13,049 bases of DNA, from positions 1 through 13,049 of the forward strand of contig RFPW01000043.1 of assembly GCA_009925965.1 (NCBI GenBank), read 5' to 3'. Within the stretch, counting starts at the first letter, position 1; the number at the start of each line of letters is the position of its first letter. The notes beneath the pieces are model-generated. The model was not told where the DNA came from. It did no database searches and saw nothing but the letters and a program-made list of their open reading frames with translations. Shown piece after piece: positions 1 through 7,479 of this stretch. The position numbers were made by a program, and so were the translations under genes. Source of the stretch: Betaproteobacteria bacterium (GTDB taxonomy: Bacteria > Pseudomonadota > Gammaproteobacteria > Burkholderiales > Burkholderiaceae_E).

Positions 1-828
1 TGCATCCTGGACTTCGACCCAACCGTCCAAAAACGTCTTCGAGTGCTCAAGTGCCGGATGCCCCGTGAGGCGGAGCGCGCCCGGGACCTGCTCGAGAGCG
101 GTGGCCGTAATGTCCTCGGCAGCGAGGGCTGCAATCGCGGCCGGGACATCGGCCTTGAGAAGATTGACGCGCAGATCGAGCGGCGCGGGGGCTAGCAGGG
201 AAGATTCCAGAGCCTCAAGGGCCTCTCCTGACCACTGCGCTGCCAGGCGCTCGTGCAGCCAGTCAGGCAGGCTGTTTCGAACCGCGGGGGCGAGCGCGGC
301 CGCGCGCACCGGGTCATCAACCGCGGGGGCGATATTCGAGAACCAGCGCGCGAGGTCGGGGTCGCGGGCAACAACACCCGAGCAGGCCTTCTCGCCGGCC
401 ACCATACAAAGTGCCAGCAGGGCCAACAATCGCTCGCGAGGCCCTGGTCCGCCCGCAATCAAATGCTCGAGCCGGCGCCGGTGTCGCAACACGGCGAATG
501 CTGCCTGCGCGATCCGCGCCCGGTCACGCCGCCCCAATTCGGGATGCGCCCGAAAGAACTCGCGCAAAAGCACATCGGCTGGCCGAATACAGGGCAGGAG
601 CCTGCGCACCGCATCTTCGAGCAACCAGAACCGAACGCCACCGGCCATCCCCGCGCCCTCGACTCCGCCCCCGATCACACCGCCCGGCGCACCAGCACCC
701 CTCGCACTAACCCTCGCGCCCGGGGCCAGTCGCCTCTGCGGGGACGATCGCTGAGACGGTCGCTGGGACGGTCTTTCAGTCCGCGCCCCGATCGGTTTTC
801 CCGGCCGCCCCGACTTATCCGTTGCCAT
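1..828 (-). CDS. rsmB: RsmB-type 16S rRNA (cytosine-C5) methyltransferase, N-terminal part
   Basis: Partial gene: the frame is open from ATG at 828 to the window edge (276 codons, no stop). Members of this family methylate C967 of 16S rRNA using S-adenosylmethionine. What is visible is the NusB-like N-terminal RNA-binding region (FFRAHPELGRRDRARIAQ, residues 91-108) and the linker entering the methyltransferase domain (APLDLRVNLLKAD, 215-227; FLDGWVEVQDA at the edge). The SAM-binding motifs and catalytic cysteines lie outside the window, so activity cannot be judged. Residues 1-60 are low-complexity and rich in Arg, Pro, Ser and Gly, with RPSQRPSQR. Conserved sequence begins near residue 66, so ATG at 648 (residue 61), just after a GAGGGC/GGGG stretch, is a serious alternative start and would give the usual family N terminus. 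The gene lies 14 bp after purN, with AAGG upstream of the 828 start. Family call firm; start uncertain. Confidence 0.85.
   Translation of the reverse strand, partial: MATDKSGRPGKPIGARTERPSQRPSQRSSPQRRLAPGARVSARGAGAPGGVIGGGVEGAGMAGGVRFWLLEDAVRRLLPCIRPADVLLREFFRAHPELGRRDRARIAQAAFAVLRHRRRLEHLIAGGPGPRERLLALLALCMVAGEKACSGVVARDPDLARWFSNIAPAVDDPVRAAALAPAVRNSLPDWLHERLAAQWSGEALEALESSLLAPAPLDLRVNLLKADVPAAIAALAAEDITATALEQVPGALRLTGHPALEHSKTFLDGWVEVQDA
741..776. repeat. 12-bp imperfect tandem repeat in rsmB 5' end
   Basis: Three adjacent 12-bp units (GGGACGATCGCT, GAGACGGTCGCT, GGGACGGTCTTT on the plus strand) lie inside the possible N-terminal extension of rsmB. Read on the minus strand they encode the repeating Arg-Pro-Ser-Gln pattern of residues 18-29. 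The length is a multiple of three, so copy-number change would not disturb the frame. Confidence 0.6.
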
Positions 829-842
829 TCTGTTCGAGCCTT

Positions 843-1496
843 TCAATGATCCAGAATCAACAGGCGCTCACGCGCGCTGACTCCGTCGATTTCAACGTGA
901 CCAACGCCGGGGTGAGTTGGCAAGTGGATCCGCCCATCAGCCAACCAGCTCACCGCACGCGGGAGAATCCGATGCTCGGTTTCAAGCACTCGAGCCGCCA
1001 GGGTCTCGGGGGTATCGCCCGAGCGCACAGGCACCACCGATTGCGCCAGAATCGGCCCATGATCCAACGCGGGTGTGACCAAATGCACGGTGGCACCATG
1101 CACGAGAACCCCCGCCTCGAGTGCGCGGCGATGGGTATGCAACCCAGGAAACGCCGGCAGCAAGGAGGGATGAATGTTTAAAAGGCGCCCGCTGTAGTGG
1201 GTCACCAACTGGTCCCCCAGAATACGCATGAACCCAGCTAACACCACAACATCCGCCTCAAAGCGCTCAAGCTGGCGCGACAAGTCTCGCTCGAAATCGG
1301 CAACTTCGGCGTAGTCTCGCCGTGGGACAACAGCGACTTCAATACCCGCCTGCGCGCCCACCCGGATTCCTGGCGCATCCTCCCGATCGGCAATCACACC
1401 GACGACCGCATGCCCCCAGTGTTCTTGGCTGGCGGCGAGCAGAATCGCGTGGAGGTTCGAGCCCCGTCCGGAAATCATCACGACGATACGGCTCAT
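843..1496 (-). CDS. purN: Phosphoribosylglycinamide formyltransferase (GART 1)
   Basis: PurN transfers a formyl group from 10-formyltetrahydrofolate to glycinamide ribonucleotide, the third step of cytosolic de novo purine synthesis. The 217-residue product is close to the roughly 212 residues of E. coli PurN. Visible motifs are the phosphate-binding SGRGSNL (residues 9-15), VLAGFMRIL (85-93), NIHPSLLPAFPG (107-118) and HGATVHLVTPALDHGPIL (133-150). The catalytic triad maps to N107, H109 and D145, one residue off E. coli N106/H108/D144. The start at 1496 was chosen because MSRIVVMISGRGSN is the normal N terminus; the frame is open further upstream to 1577 but that part is not conserved. No strong Shine-Dalgarno is seen. 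The gene is divergent from ribF and followed after 14 bp by rsmB, which suggests co-transcription. Confidence 0.95.
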   Translation of the reverse strand: MSRIVVMISGRGSNLHAILLAASQEHWGHAVVGVIADREDAPGIRVGAQAGIEVAVVPRRDYAEVADFERDLSRQLERFEADVVVLAGFMRILGDQLVTHYSGRLLNIHPSLLPAFPGLHTHRRALEAGVLVHGATVHLVTPALDHGPILAQSVVPVRSGDTPETLAARVLETEHRILPRAVSWLADGRIHLPTHPGVGHVEIDGVSARERLLILDH

Positions 1497-1505
1497 CGAT
1501 CGATG
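1494..1505. promoter_or_regulatory. Perfect 12-bp palindrome over the purN start
   Basis: CATCGATCGATG equals its own reverse complement. It contains the purN start codon on the minus strand and overlaps the likely -35 position of the ribF promoter. A dimeric repressor bound here could affect both divergent genes, but no regulator is known from the sequence, and the symmetry may simply come from overlapping ATCGAT words. Confidence 0.3.
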
Positions 1506-1528
1506 GTAGCACCCGGCCGTCCTATAAT
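1500..1528 (+). promoter_or_regulatory. Candidate sigma-70 promoter for ribF operon
   Basis: A perfect TATAAT lies at 1523-1528. A weak -35 candidate, TCGATG (3 of 6 matches to TTGACA), lies at 1500-1505 with 17-bp spacing. Transcription would begin near 1535, leaving a leader of about 64 bases before the ribF ATG at 1599. The position, in the 102-bp gap between divergent purN and ribF, fits the promoter of the ribF-ileS-lspA-coaBC-dut unit. Confidence 0.5.
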
Positions 1529-1598
1529 TCAGGCCCTTGCGACGATTTCCCGCCCGCGAATGCTCCCCTTCGGCCAATCTGTTTTGAACCCCGCCCCA

Positions 1599-2582
1599 AT
1601 GCGCCTACAACGGGTGCTCAGCAGATCCGAAACCCACACGGGTCCAAACCGTCCGGTTGCCAAGCCTTGCGCGGTCGCGATCGGTACCTTTGATGGCGTC
1701 CATTTGGGGCATCAGGCGCTGCTTGCCAGACTTTGCCAGGCGGCTCGGGTACGCGATTTGGAACCCGCGGTGCTGACGTTTGAGCCCGCCCCCCGGGAGT
1801 GGTTTGCGCGACAACGCGGCGAAGTGGTGCCGACCCGAATTTCTTCCTTGCGAGATCGGATCGCTCACCTTGAGCAATGTGGTGTCCGCCGGGTTGGTAT
1901 TACCCGTTTCGATGCCGCGTTGGCTGCCTTGTCGGCACGTGACTTCGTCGAACATGTTTTAGTTGGGCAGATGGGTGCACGCCACCTGTTAGTCGGCGAC
2001 GATTTCCGCTTTGGCGCCCGACGCAGCGGCGATTACACGCTGCTCGAGGCACTCGGACCAGAACTCGGTTACACGGTCGAGCGCCTTGACACCGTCATGA
2101 ATGCAGCCGGAGCACGGGTGTCGAGCTCCGCAATCCGCCGTCTTCTGGCGGAGGGCGATCTGGCCGGTGCAACCGCGTTGCTTGGCACCCCCTGGCACCT
2201 TGATGGACGGGTTATTCATGGTGCGAAGCTCGGTCGAACGCTCGGGTTTCCAACCCTCAACCTCAAAGTGCCAACGGCCCATCCGGCTGCAACCGGGGTC
2301 TTTGTCGTACAGGTCTACGGGCTTGGGCCGAACCCACTACCCGCGGTCGCCAGCCTCGGCACGAGGCCCGTGGTTGAGAATGCGGGACGTATGCTGTTGG
2401 AAACGCATCTGCTGGATTGGCAGGGCAATGCATACGGCCAACTCATTCGTGTTGAATTTCTTCACAAGTTACGCGATGAAGCCCGTTGGGAAGGACCCGA
2501 CGCGCTGGCCCAACTAACCGCCCAGATCCAGCGTGATGCGGCGGACGCCCGCGCCTGGTTTGCCGAATCTTTGAATCTCTAG
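1599..2582 (+). CDS. ribF: Bifunctional riboflavin kinase / FMN adenylyltransferase
   Basis: RibF makes FMN from riboflavin and then FAD from FMN, both with ATP in the cytosol. The 327-residue protein has the usual two-domain order. The N-terminal nucleotidyltransferase domain carries GTFDGVHLGH (residues 29-38), LVGDDFRFG (131-139) and RVSSSAIRRLLAEGD (173-187). The C-terminal kinase domain carries GRVIHGAKLGRTLGFPTLNL (203-222), ASLGTRPVV (251-259) and LETHLLDW...YG...IRVEFLHKLRDE (267-294). The start at 1599 (MRLQRVL) matches the family N terminus; in-frame ATG codons exist at 1560 and further upstream but lead into unconserved sequence. No good Shine-Dalgarno precedes it. It is the first gene of the operon and ends 8 bp before ileS, with its TAG inside the ileS ribosome-binding site. 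FAD made by this enzyme would also be needed by FccB encoded downstream. Confidence 0.95.
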   Translation: MRLQRVLSRSETHTGPNRPVAKPCAVAIGTFDGVHLGHQALLARLCQAARVRDLEPAVLTFEPAPREWFARQRGEVVPTRISSLRDRIAHLEQCGVRRVGITRFDAALAALSARDFVEHVLVGQMGARHLLVGDDFRFGARRSGDYTLLEALGPELGYTVERLDTVMNAAGARVSSSAIRRLLAEGDLAGATALLGTPWHLDGRVIHGAKLGRTLGFPTLNLKVPTAHPAATGVFVVQVYGLGPNPLPAVASLGTRPVVENAGRMLLETHLLDWQGNAYGQLIRVEFLHKLRDEARWEGPDALAQLTAQIQRDAADARAWFAESLNL

Positions 2583-2590
2583 GACTCCGA

Positions 2591-5524
2591 ATGTCGTCGA
2601 TGCCCGAATGGCGAACCACACTCAATTTGCCCGACACCCCGTTCCCGATGCGGGGCGACCTTGCCAAGCGGGAACCCGCCTGGGTTGCGCAATGGAATGA
2701 CGCCGATGGGAACGGTTCAGCCGGCGTTTACCACCGGATCCGACCTCTTGTGGCTGGGCGGACGCTGTTTGTGCTGCACGATGGTCCGCCCTACGCGAAT
2801 GGGGATATTCACATTGGTCATGCGGTTAACAAGATCCTGAAGGACATCATTGTCAAGTCCCGGCTGATGGCGGGTTTTGATGCCCGATATGTGCCAGGCT
2901 GGGACTGCCACGGCATGCCGATCGAAATTCAAATTGAAAAGAAGCACGGCAAAGGGATGGCGCCGGCCAAGGTCCAGGCACTTGCCCGGGCCTATGCCGA
3001 GGAGCAAATCGGGCGTCAGCTCAAGGACTTCCAGCGCCTGGGCGTGCTAGGCGAATGGGATAACCCCTATCGTACGATGGCGCCCAAAACCGAAGCCAAC
3101 GAAATCCGCGCGCTCGGACGCATCCTCAGGGCGGGGTTTGTATACCGGGGGCTCAAACCCGTGAACTGGTGCTTCGATTGCGGGTCTGCGCTTGCTGAAG
3201 CAGAGGTCGAATACGCCGACCGAGAAGATCCGGCAGTCGACGTCGCCTTTCCGTTTTTGCCAGACCAACGGCCTGCACTGGCGGCGGCGTTCGGAATGGA
3301 TATCAGCGAATTGGACGAGCGCCCGGGCGCAATCGTGATCTGGACCACAACCCCTTGGACTCTGCCCGCCAATCAGGCGCTCAATCTTCATCCAGAGATC
3401 ACGTACGCGTTGTTAGAGACTCATGCGCTCGGGACTCATGCGCTCGGGACCCAGGCCCTCGGGACTCCGCCCCCTGGTGACGCCTCCCGGTGGTTGATTA
3501 TTGCTGCCGATCGCGCAGAGGCCTGCCTTAAAGACTGGGGACTTGAGGGTACGGTGCGGGCGACCGCCCCGGGCCGTTCACTGAGCGGAATCCGCTTCGC
3601 GCACCCTCTATCCAACCATCCGGACTATCACCGAGGTTCACCGGTCGTATTGGGCGAGTACGTGACGACTGAAACCGGGACCGGAGTGGTTCACTCATCG
3701 CCCGCGTACGGCGTAGATGACTTTCTGTCGTGCAAAGCCAGTGGGCTCACAGACGCCGAAATCCTCACCCCTGTGCTCGGTGACGGGCGCTATGTGGATT
3801 CATTAGCGCTGTTCGGCGGATTGTCGATTTGGGATGCCAATCCCCGCATCGTCGAGGCCCTGCGCGAGGCCGGCAACCTCCTTCGGGTACAACGATACAA
3901 ACACCCGTACATGCACTGTTGGCGCCACAAGACACCGATCATCTACCGGGCGACCAATCAATGGTTCGCTGGCATGGACATCACCCCGGCGGATGGCAGT
4001 TCGAGCTTGCGCGAGCGGGCGCTGGCCGCGATCGAGGCCACACGTTTTTACCCGGCATGGGGGAAAGCCCGACTGCACGCCATGATCGCGAATCGCCCTG
4101 ACTGGACGCTGTCGCGGCAACGGCAATGGGGCGTGCCGATGGCCTTTTTTGTCCATCGCGAAACCGGGGCCCTACATCCCAAGACGCCTGAGTTACTTGA
4201 ACTCGTCGCGCAACGTGTCGAAGCGGGTGGCATCGAGGCCTGGCAGGCACTTGATCCGGCAGAGCTGCTTGGCCACGAAGGCCCGGACTCAGCACAGTGG
4301 TACGTCAAAAACCCCGACACCCTCGATGTCTGGTTTGATTCTGGCACGACCCACTTCACCGTGCTGCGCGGATCGCATGCGGCGCAATCAACCTTCCCGG
4401 CCGATCTCTATCTGGAAGGGAGCGACCAGCACCGTGGCTGGTTCCATTCGTCGCTGCTCACGGCTTGCATGATCGACGGCCACGCGCCGTATAAGGCTCT
4501 GCTGACGCATGGGTTTGTGGTGGACGGCCAGGGTCGAAAAATGTCCAAATCGCTGGGCAACGTCGTCGTCCCCCAAAAGATCGCCGACTCGCTTGGGGCA
4601 GAGATTTTGCGCCTATGGGTCGCGAGTACCGATTATTCAGGCGAACTCAGTCTGTCCGATGAAATTCTCAAACGCGTCGTTGAGAGCTATCGCCGCATCC
4701 GCAACACCCTGCGTTTCCTGCTGGCCAACACCAGTGATTTTGATCCTGAACATGATTCGGTCGCGACCGAATCGATGACCGTGATTGACCAGTACGCCAT
4801 GGCCATGACAGCGCGGACTCAAGACCTCATTGCCGATGCCTACGATCGCTATGATTTCCATGCCGTCATTAGTACGGTACAAGCTTTTTGTACGGAAGAA
4901 CTTGGTGGGTTTTGGCTCGATATCCTCAAAGACCGGCTCTACACCACCCGCGCCGACTCGCGAGCCCGCCGGTCAGCCCAAACAGCGCTTTGGCAGGTCA
5001 CACAAGCCCTGCTGCGCTGGATTGCCCCGATCCTGTCGTTCACGGCCGAAGAAGCTTTTCCGCTACTTAACCCTCAACAACATGCGGCTGGCGCTCAAAC
5101 AATCTTCTCGCAGACTTGGCATCATCTTCCCGGGATCGAGCAGTCCGAATCGCTACTGGCCGAATGGGACTCCATTCGAACCCTGCGCGCCGAGGTGCTC
5201 AAGGCGATCGAATCCGAACGCGCAGCCGGTCTACTCGGTTCGTCCCTGCAGGCCGAAGTCACGATTCGGGTCGGTGGTGAGTCCCATCAACGACTGGCCA
5301 AATTGGGTGACGACCTCAAGTTTGTCTTGATCGTCTCGAAGGTCACTCTCGAGCATGTCGAAAATTCAGCCCCTCAAATCATCGTCACACCGAGCGAGCA
5401 CACCAAGTGCGAACGTTGCTGGCATTGGCGTGCCGATGTCAATGCCTCACCCGGGCATCCAGGCCTGTGCGGGCGCTGCGTCGACAATCTGGATGGTGTC
5501 GGCGAAACAAGGGCTCACGCCTGA
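2591..5524 (+). CDS. ileS: Isoleucyl-tRNA synthetase
   Basis: Charges tRNA-Ile with isoleucine in the cytosol and edits mischarged valine. The 977-residue class I synthetase is about 40 residues longer than the E. coli enzyme. It has the ATP-binding HIGH motif (residues 74-77, context GPPYANGDIHIGH), the editing-domain WTTTPWTLPAN (251-261), HSSPAYGVDDF (368-378, with H368 and D377 matching E. coli H333 and D342), LEGSDQHRGWF (608-618) and KMSKS (650-654). The C-terminal zinc site is C940, C943, C960 and C963. An in-frame tandem repeat inserts residues 276-295 in the editing domain. AGGA at 2581-2584, six bases before the ATG, supports the start; ATG at 2600 is a less likely alternative. It lies 8 bp after ribF and its stop overlaps the lspA start by one base. 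Complete and probably functional. Confidence 0.97.
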   Translation: MSSMPEWRTTLNLPDTPFPMRGDLAKREPAWVAQWNDADGNGSAGVYHRIRPLVAGRTLFVLHDGPPYANGDIHIGHAVNKILKDIIVKSRLMAGFDARYVPGWDCHGMPIEIQIEKKHGKGMAPAKVQALARAYAEEQIGRQLKDFQRLGVLGEWDNPYRTMAPKTEANEIRALGRILRAGFVYRGLKPVNWCFDCGSALAEAEVEYADREDPAVDVAFPFLPDQRPALAAAFGMDISELDERPGAIVIWTTTPWTLPANQALNLHPEITYALLETHALGTHALGTQALGTPPPGDASRWLIIAADRAEACLKDWGLEGTVRATAPGRSLSGIRFAHPLSNHPDYHRGSPVVLGEYVTTETGTGVVHSSPAYGVDDFLSCKASGLTDAEILTPVLGDGRYVDSLALFGGLSIWDANPRIVEALREAGNLLRVQRYKHPYMHCWRHKTPIIYRATNQWFAGMDITPADGSSSLRERALAAIEATRFYPAWGKARLHAMIANRPDWTLSRQRQWGVPMAFFVHRETGALHPKTPELLELVAQRVEAGGIEAWQALDPAELLGHEGPDSAQWYVKNPDTLDVWFDSGTTHFTVLRGSHAAQSTFPADLYLEGSDQHRGWFHSSLLTACMIDGHAPYKALLTHGFVVDGQGRKMSKSLGNVVVPQKIADSLGAEILRLWVASTDYSGELSLSDEILKRVVESYRRIRNTLRFLLANTSDFDPEHDSVATESMTVIDQYAMAMTARTQDLIADAYDRYDFHAVISTVQAFCTEELGGFWLDILKDRLYTTRADSRARRSAQTALWQVTQALLRWIAPILSFTAEEAFPLLNPQQHAAGAQTIFSQTWHHLPGIEQSESLLAEWDSIRTLRAEVLKAIESERAAGLLGSSLQAEVTIRVGGESHQRLAKLGDDLKFVLIVSKVTLEHVENSAPQIIVTPSEHTKCERCWHWRADVNASPGHPGLCGRCVDNLDGVGETRAHA
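3416..3475. repeat. 15-bp in-frame tandem repeat within ileS
   Basis: About 3.3 copies of a 15-bp unit: GAGACTCATGCGCTC, GGGACTCATGCGCTC, GGGACCCAGGCCCTC, then a degraded GGGACTCCGCCCCCT. The first two differ at one base. They encode ETHAL-GTHAL-GTQAL-GTPPP (IleRS residues 276-295) in the loop after TYALL of the editing (CP1) domain, where the E. coli protein has only a few residues. Because the unit is a multiple of three, copies can be gained or lost without a frameshift. Confidence 0.9.
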
Positions 5525-6093
5525 TGTCCGACACCTCACCGCCCGAAGCGCCGCGCGCCGCCAACCGCGGACGCCGCGGCGGGCGTAAGAAGGCGGGCAA
5601 AACCCGATCATTGTTCGGGCAACTCTTGCCATGGCTGGGCCTTGCCGGTCTCGTGATCATTTGCGATCAAGCGACCAAGTTCCAGATCCAGCGTTCGTTG
5701 CAGCCGGGCGATCGTATCGTCGTGATCCAGGACTGGTTCGACCTTACGCTGGTTTTCAACCCGGGGGCCGCGTTCAGTTTTCTCGCGAACGCCTCGGGAT
5801 GGCAACGCTGGTTCTTTATCGGAATCGGTGCCGTCGCCACCAGTTATCTCCTGTGGCTCCTGATCCGGCATAGTGGACAGCGCCTTTTTTCGCTTGGACT
5901 CTCGTTGATTCTTGGCGGCGCGATCGGCAATGTCATCGACCGGGTTTTGCAGGGCCAGGTGGTGGATTTCTTGCTGGCACACTGGCGCGAAGTCTTCTTT
6001 TGGCCCGCGTTCAATGTGGCCGACAGCGCCATCACGGTGGGTGCGATGATTCTGATTCTGGACGAGATTCGACGGGTATCGCGAACGCGATAA
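5524..6093 (+). CDS. lspA: Prolipoprotein signal peptidase (signal peptidase II)
   Basis: Inner-membrane aspartyl protease that removes signal peptides from diacylglyceryl-modified prolipoproteins. The 189-residue protein has four hydrophobic segments (about 34-48, 94-114, 122-138, 169-180) and the family signatures CDQATK (47-52), NPGAAFSFLA (79-88), GGAIGNVIDR (131-140), VVDF (146-149) and FNVADSAI (163-170). The catalytic aspartates map to D148 and D167, matching E. coli D123 and D141. The first 30 residues form a basic extension (RGRRGGRKK) absent from E. coli LspA and probably cytosolic. The ATG overlaps the ileS stop as TGATG, so translation is probably coupled. This start is preferred because the longer open frame to 5407 lies wholly within ileS. 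It sits in the operon position usual for proteobacteria; its lipoprotein substrates could include FccB in this window. Confidence 0.95.
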   Translation: MSDTSPPEAPRAANRGRRGGRKKAGKTRSLFGQLLPWLGLAGLVIICDQATKFQIQRSLQPGDRIVVIQDWFDLTLVFNPGAAFSFLANASGWQRWFFIGIGAVATSYLLWLLIRHSGQRLFSLGLSLILGGAIGNVIDRVLQGQVVDFLLAHWREVFFWPAFNVADSAITVGAMILILDEIRRVSRTR

Positions 6094-6124
6094 TCCCGCC
6101 AAAATGGAGTCCCTTCAGCCCCTC

Positions 6125-6170
6125 CCCCTCGCCTCATCAAATCCTCGCCCCTCGCCTCACCAAATCCTCG
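6125..6170. repeat. 23-bp tandem duplication in the lspA-coaBC spacer
   Basis: Two adjacent 23-bp units (6125-6147 and 6148-6170) begin CCCCTCGCCTCA and end CAAATCCTCG. They differ at one base (T6137 versus C6160). A degraded third copy may continue to about 6190. The spacer (6094-6196) is strikingly pyrimidine-rich on the plus strand and contains no obvious Shine-Dalgarno before coaBC. Its function is unknown. Confidence 0.85.
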
Positions 6171-6196
6171 CACCATCGCATCAGCCATCGTTCACC

Positions 6197-7438
6197 ATGC
6201 CACAGCACCCACTCGTTGCCGATCCGCTTGCCGGGAAGCGCCTTGTACTGGGCATTACGGGCGGTATTGCGGCGTACAAGTCCGTTGAATTGGCGCGCCT
6301 GTTGTTCAAAGCACAGGCGGCGAGTGTCCAGGCGGTCATGACCGATGCCGCCACCCGATTTATTGGTGCGGCGACCTTCCAGGCGATCACAAATCAGCCG
6401 GTGTTCACCGATGCGTGGGATACGCGGATCGCCAACGGCATGGCGCACATCGACCTGTCTCGTGAAGCCGACGGCATTCTGATCGCCCCAGCGAGCGCCG
6501 ATTTTCTCGCGCTACTGGCCCAGGGACGCGCCTCTGACCTCCTGTCCACACTTTGTCTGGCCCGAGATTGCCCGTTGGCCGTCGCCCCAGCGATGAACCG
6601 GCAAATGTGGGCGCATCCGGCAACGCAGCGTAATCGGTCTCAACTGATTGCCGATGGGGTTGCGGTCTTCGGCCCCGGCACCGGTGAACAAGCCTGTGGC
6701 GAGGTCGGCGACGGACGGATGTTGGAACCCGAAGAATTACTCGATGATTTGCGCGGCTGGTTCGCCCCCAAACTACTGGCAGGAAAACGGGCGCTCGTGA
6801 CTGCCGGCCCCACGTTCGAAGCCATCGATCCGGTTCGGGGGCTGACTAATCGGTCATCAGGCAAGATGGGCTATGCGGTCGCCCGTGCCTTGTCCGAAGC
6901 CGGCGCGGAGGTCACTCTCGTGTCCGGGCCGACCGCCCTCGCCGCACCAAGAGGCGTTCGTCGGATCGGGATCGAGTCCGCTGTTCAGATGCGCGATGCG
7001 GTACACGCCCACTTGCCCACGGAGCTTTTCGTGGCCGTGGCCGCTGTCGCTGATTGGCGCCCGGCTCAGGTTTCAGTCAAAAAGATTCGCAAGATTGAAT
7101 CGAATTCGCCGCCCGAGCTTCGGTTTGTTGACAATCCGGACATCCTGGCTGAAGTCGCGGCCTTACCCAACGCGCCCTACTGCGTCGGATTCGCCGCCGA
7201 AACAGATGACACGAATAATGACCAACGGGACCAAGCACTCATCAACCTCGCCTCGGCAAAGCGAATTCGCAAGGGCGTTCCACTTCTGGTCGCCAACTTT
7301 GGTCCCGATACCTTTGGTTCCGATGACAACGCACTGATCTTGGTCGACCGAGCCGGCTCAATTGCGTTACCCCATGCGTCCAAGGACGCCCTCGCACGGA
7401 CTCTGGTGGCCGAGATCGCCCAGCGCATGAGCGTTTGA
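6197..7438 (+). CDS. coaBC: Phosphopantothenoylcysteine decarboxylase / phosphopantothenate-cysteine ligase
   Basis: Bifunctional coenzyme A enzyme. The CoaB half joins cysteine to 4'-phosphopantothenate using CTP, and the FMN-dependent CoaC half decarboxylates the product to 4'-phosphopantetheine. The product has 413 residues (E. coli 406). The CoaC domain shows GITGGIAAYKS (residues 19-29), active-site His84 in MAHIDL, PAMN (131-134) and the substrate-clamp segment EQACGEVGDGRM with C167. The CoaB domain shows VTAGPTFEAIDPVRGLTNRS (201-220) followed by SGKMG, AAVADWRPA (282-290), KKIRK (295-299), VDNPDILA (311-318), VGFAAET (330-336) and SDDNAL (375-380). The start at 6197 was chosen by homology; ATG at 6104 is in frame but would translate the repeat-rich spacer. 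No clear Shine-Dalgarno. It depends on FMN made by RibF of the same operon. Confidence 0.95.
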   Translation: MPQHPLVADPLAGKRLVLGITGGIAAYKSVELARLLFKAQAASVQAVMTDAATRFIGAATFQAITNQPVFTDAWDTRIANGMAHIDLSREADGILIAPASADFLALLAQGRASDLLSTLCLARDCPLAVAPAMNRQMWAHPATQRNRSQLIADGVAVFGPGTGEQACGEVGDGRMLEPEELLDDLRGWFAPKLLAGKRALVTAGPTFEAIDPVRGLTNRSSGKMGYAVARALSEAGAEVTLVSGPTALAAPRGVRRIGIESAVQMRDAVHAHLPTELFVAVAAVADWRPAQVSVKKIRKIESNSPPELRFVDNPDILAEVAALPNAPYCVGFAAETDDTNNDQRDQALINLASAKRIRKGVPLLVANFGPDTFGSDDNALILVDRAGSIALPHASKDALARTLVAEIAQRMSV

Positions 7439-7479
7439 TCGCCCGGCGCATGATTAACCCCCCACGTTGAGGCTCCGCC

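Noticed and set aside
65..754. Long plus-strand open frame opposite rsmB
   Set aside because: Its translation is Arg/Pro/Ser-rich without recognisable motifs; the minus-strand frame gives clear RsmB sequence, so this is a GC-driven shadow.
1497..1577. Longer purN reading frame to 1577
   Set aside because: PurN proteins begin directly before the SGRGSN motif; the added residues are unconserved and run into the divergent promoter region.
6125..6190. CRISPR-like array
   Set aside because: Units are directly adjacent with no spacers, and there are no cas genes.
6104..6196. Upstream coaBC start at ATG 6104
   Set aside because: It would add 31 residues encoded by the tandem repeat, with no homology to CoaBC N termini.
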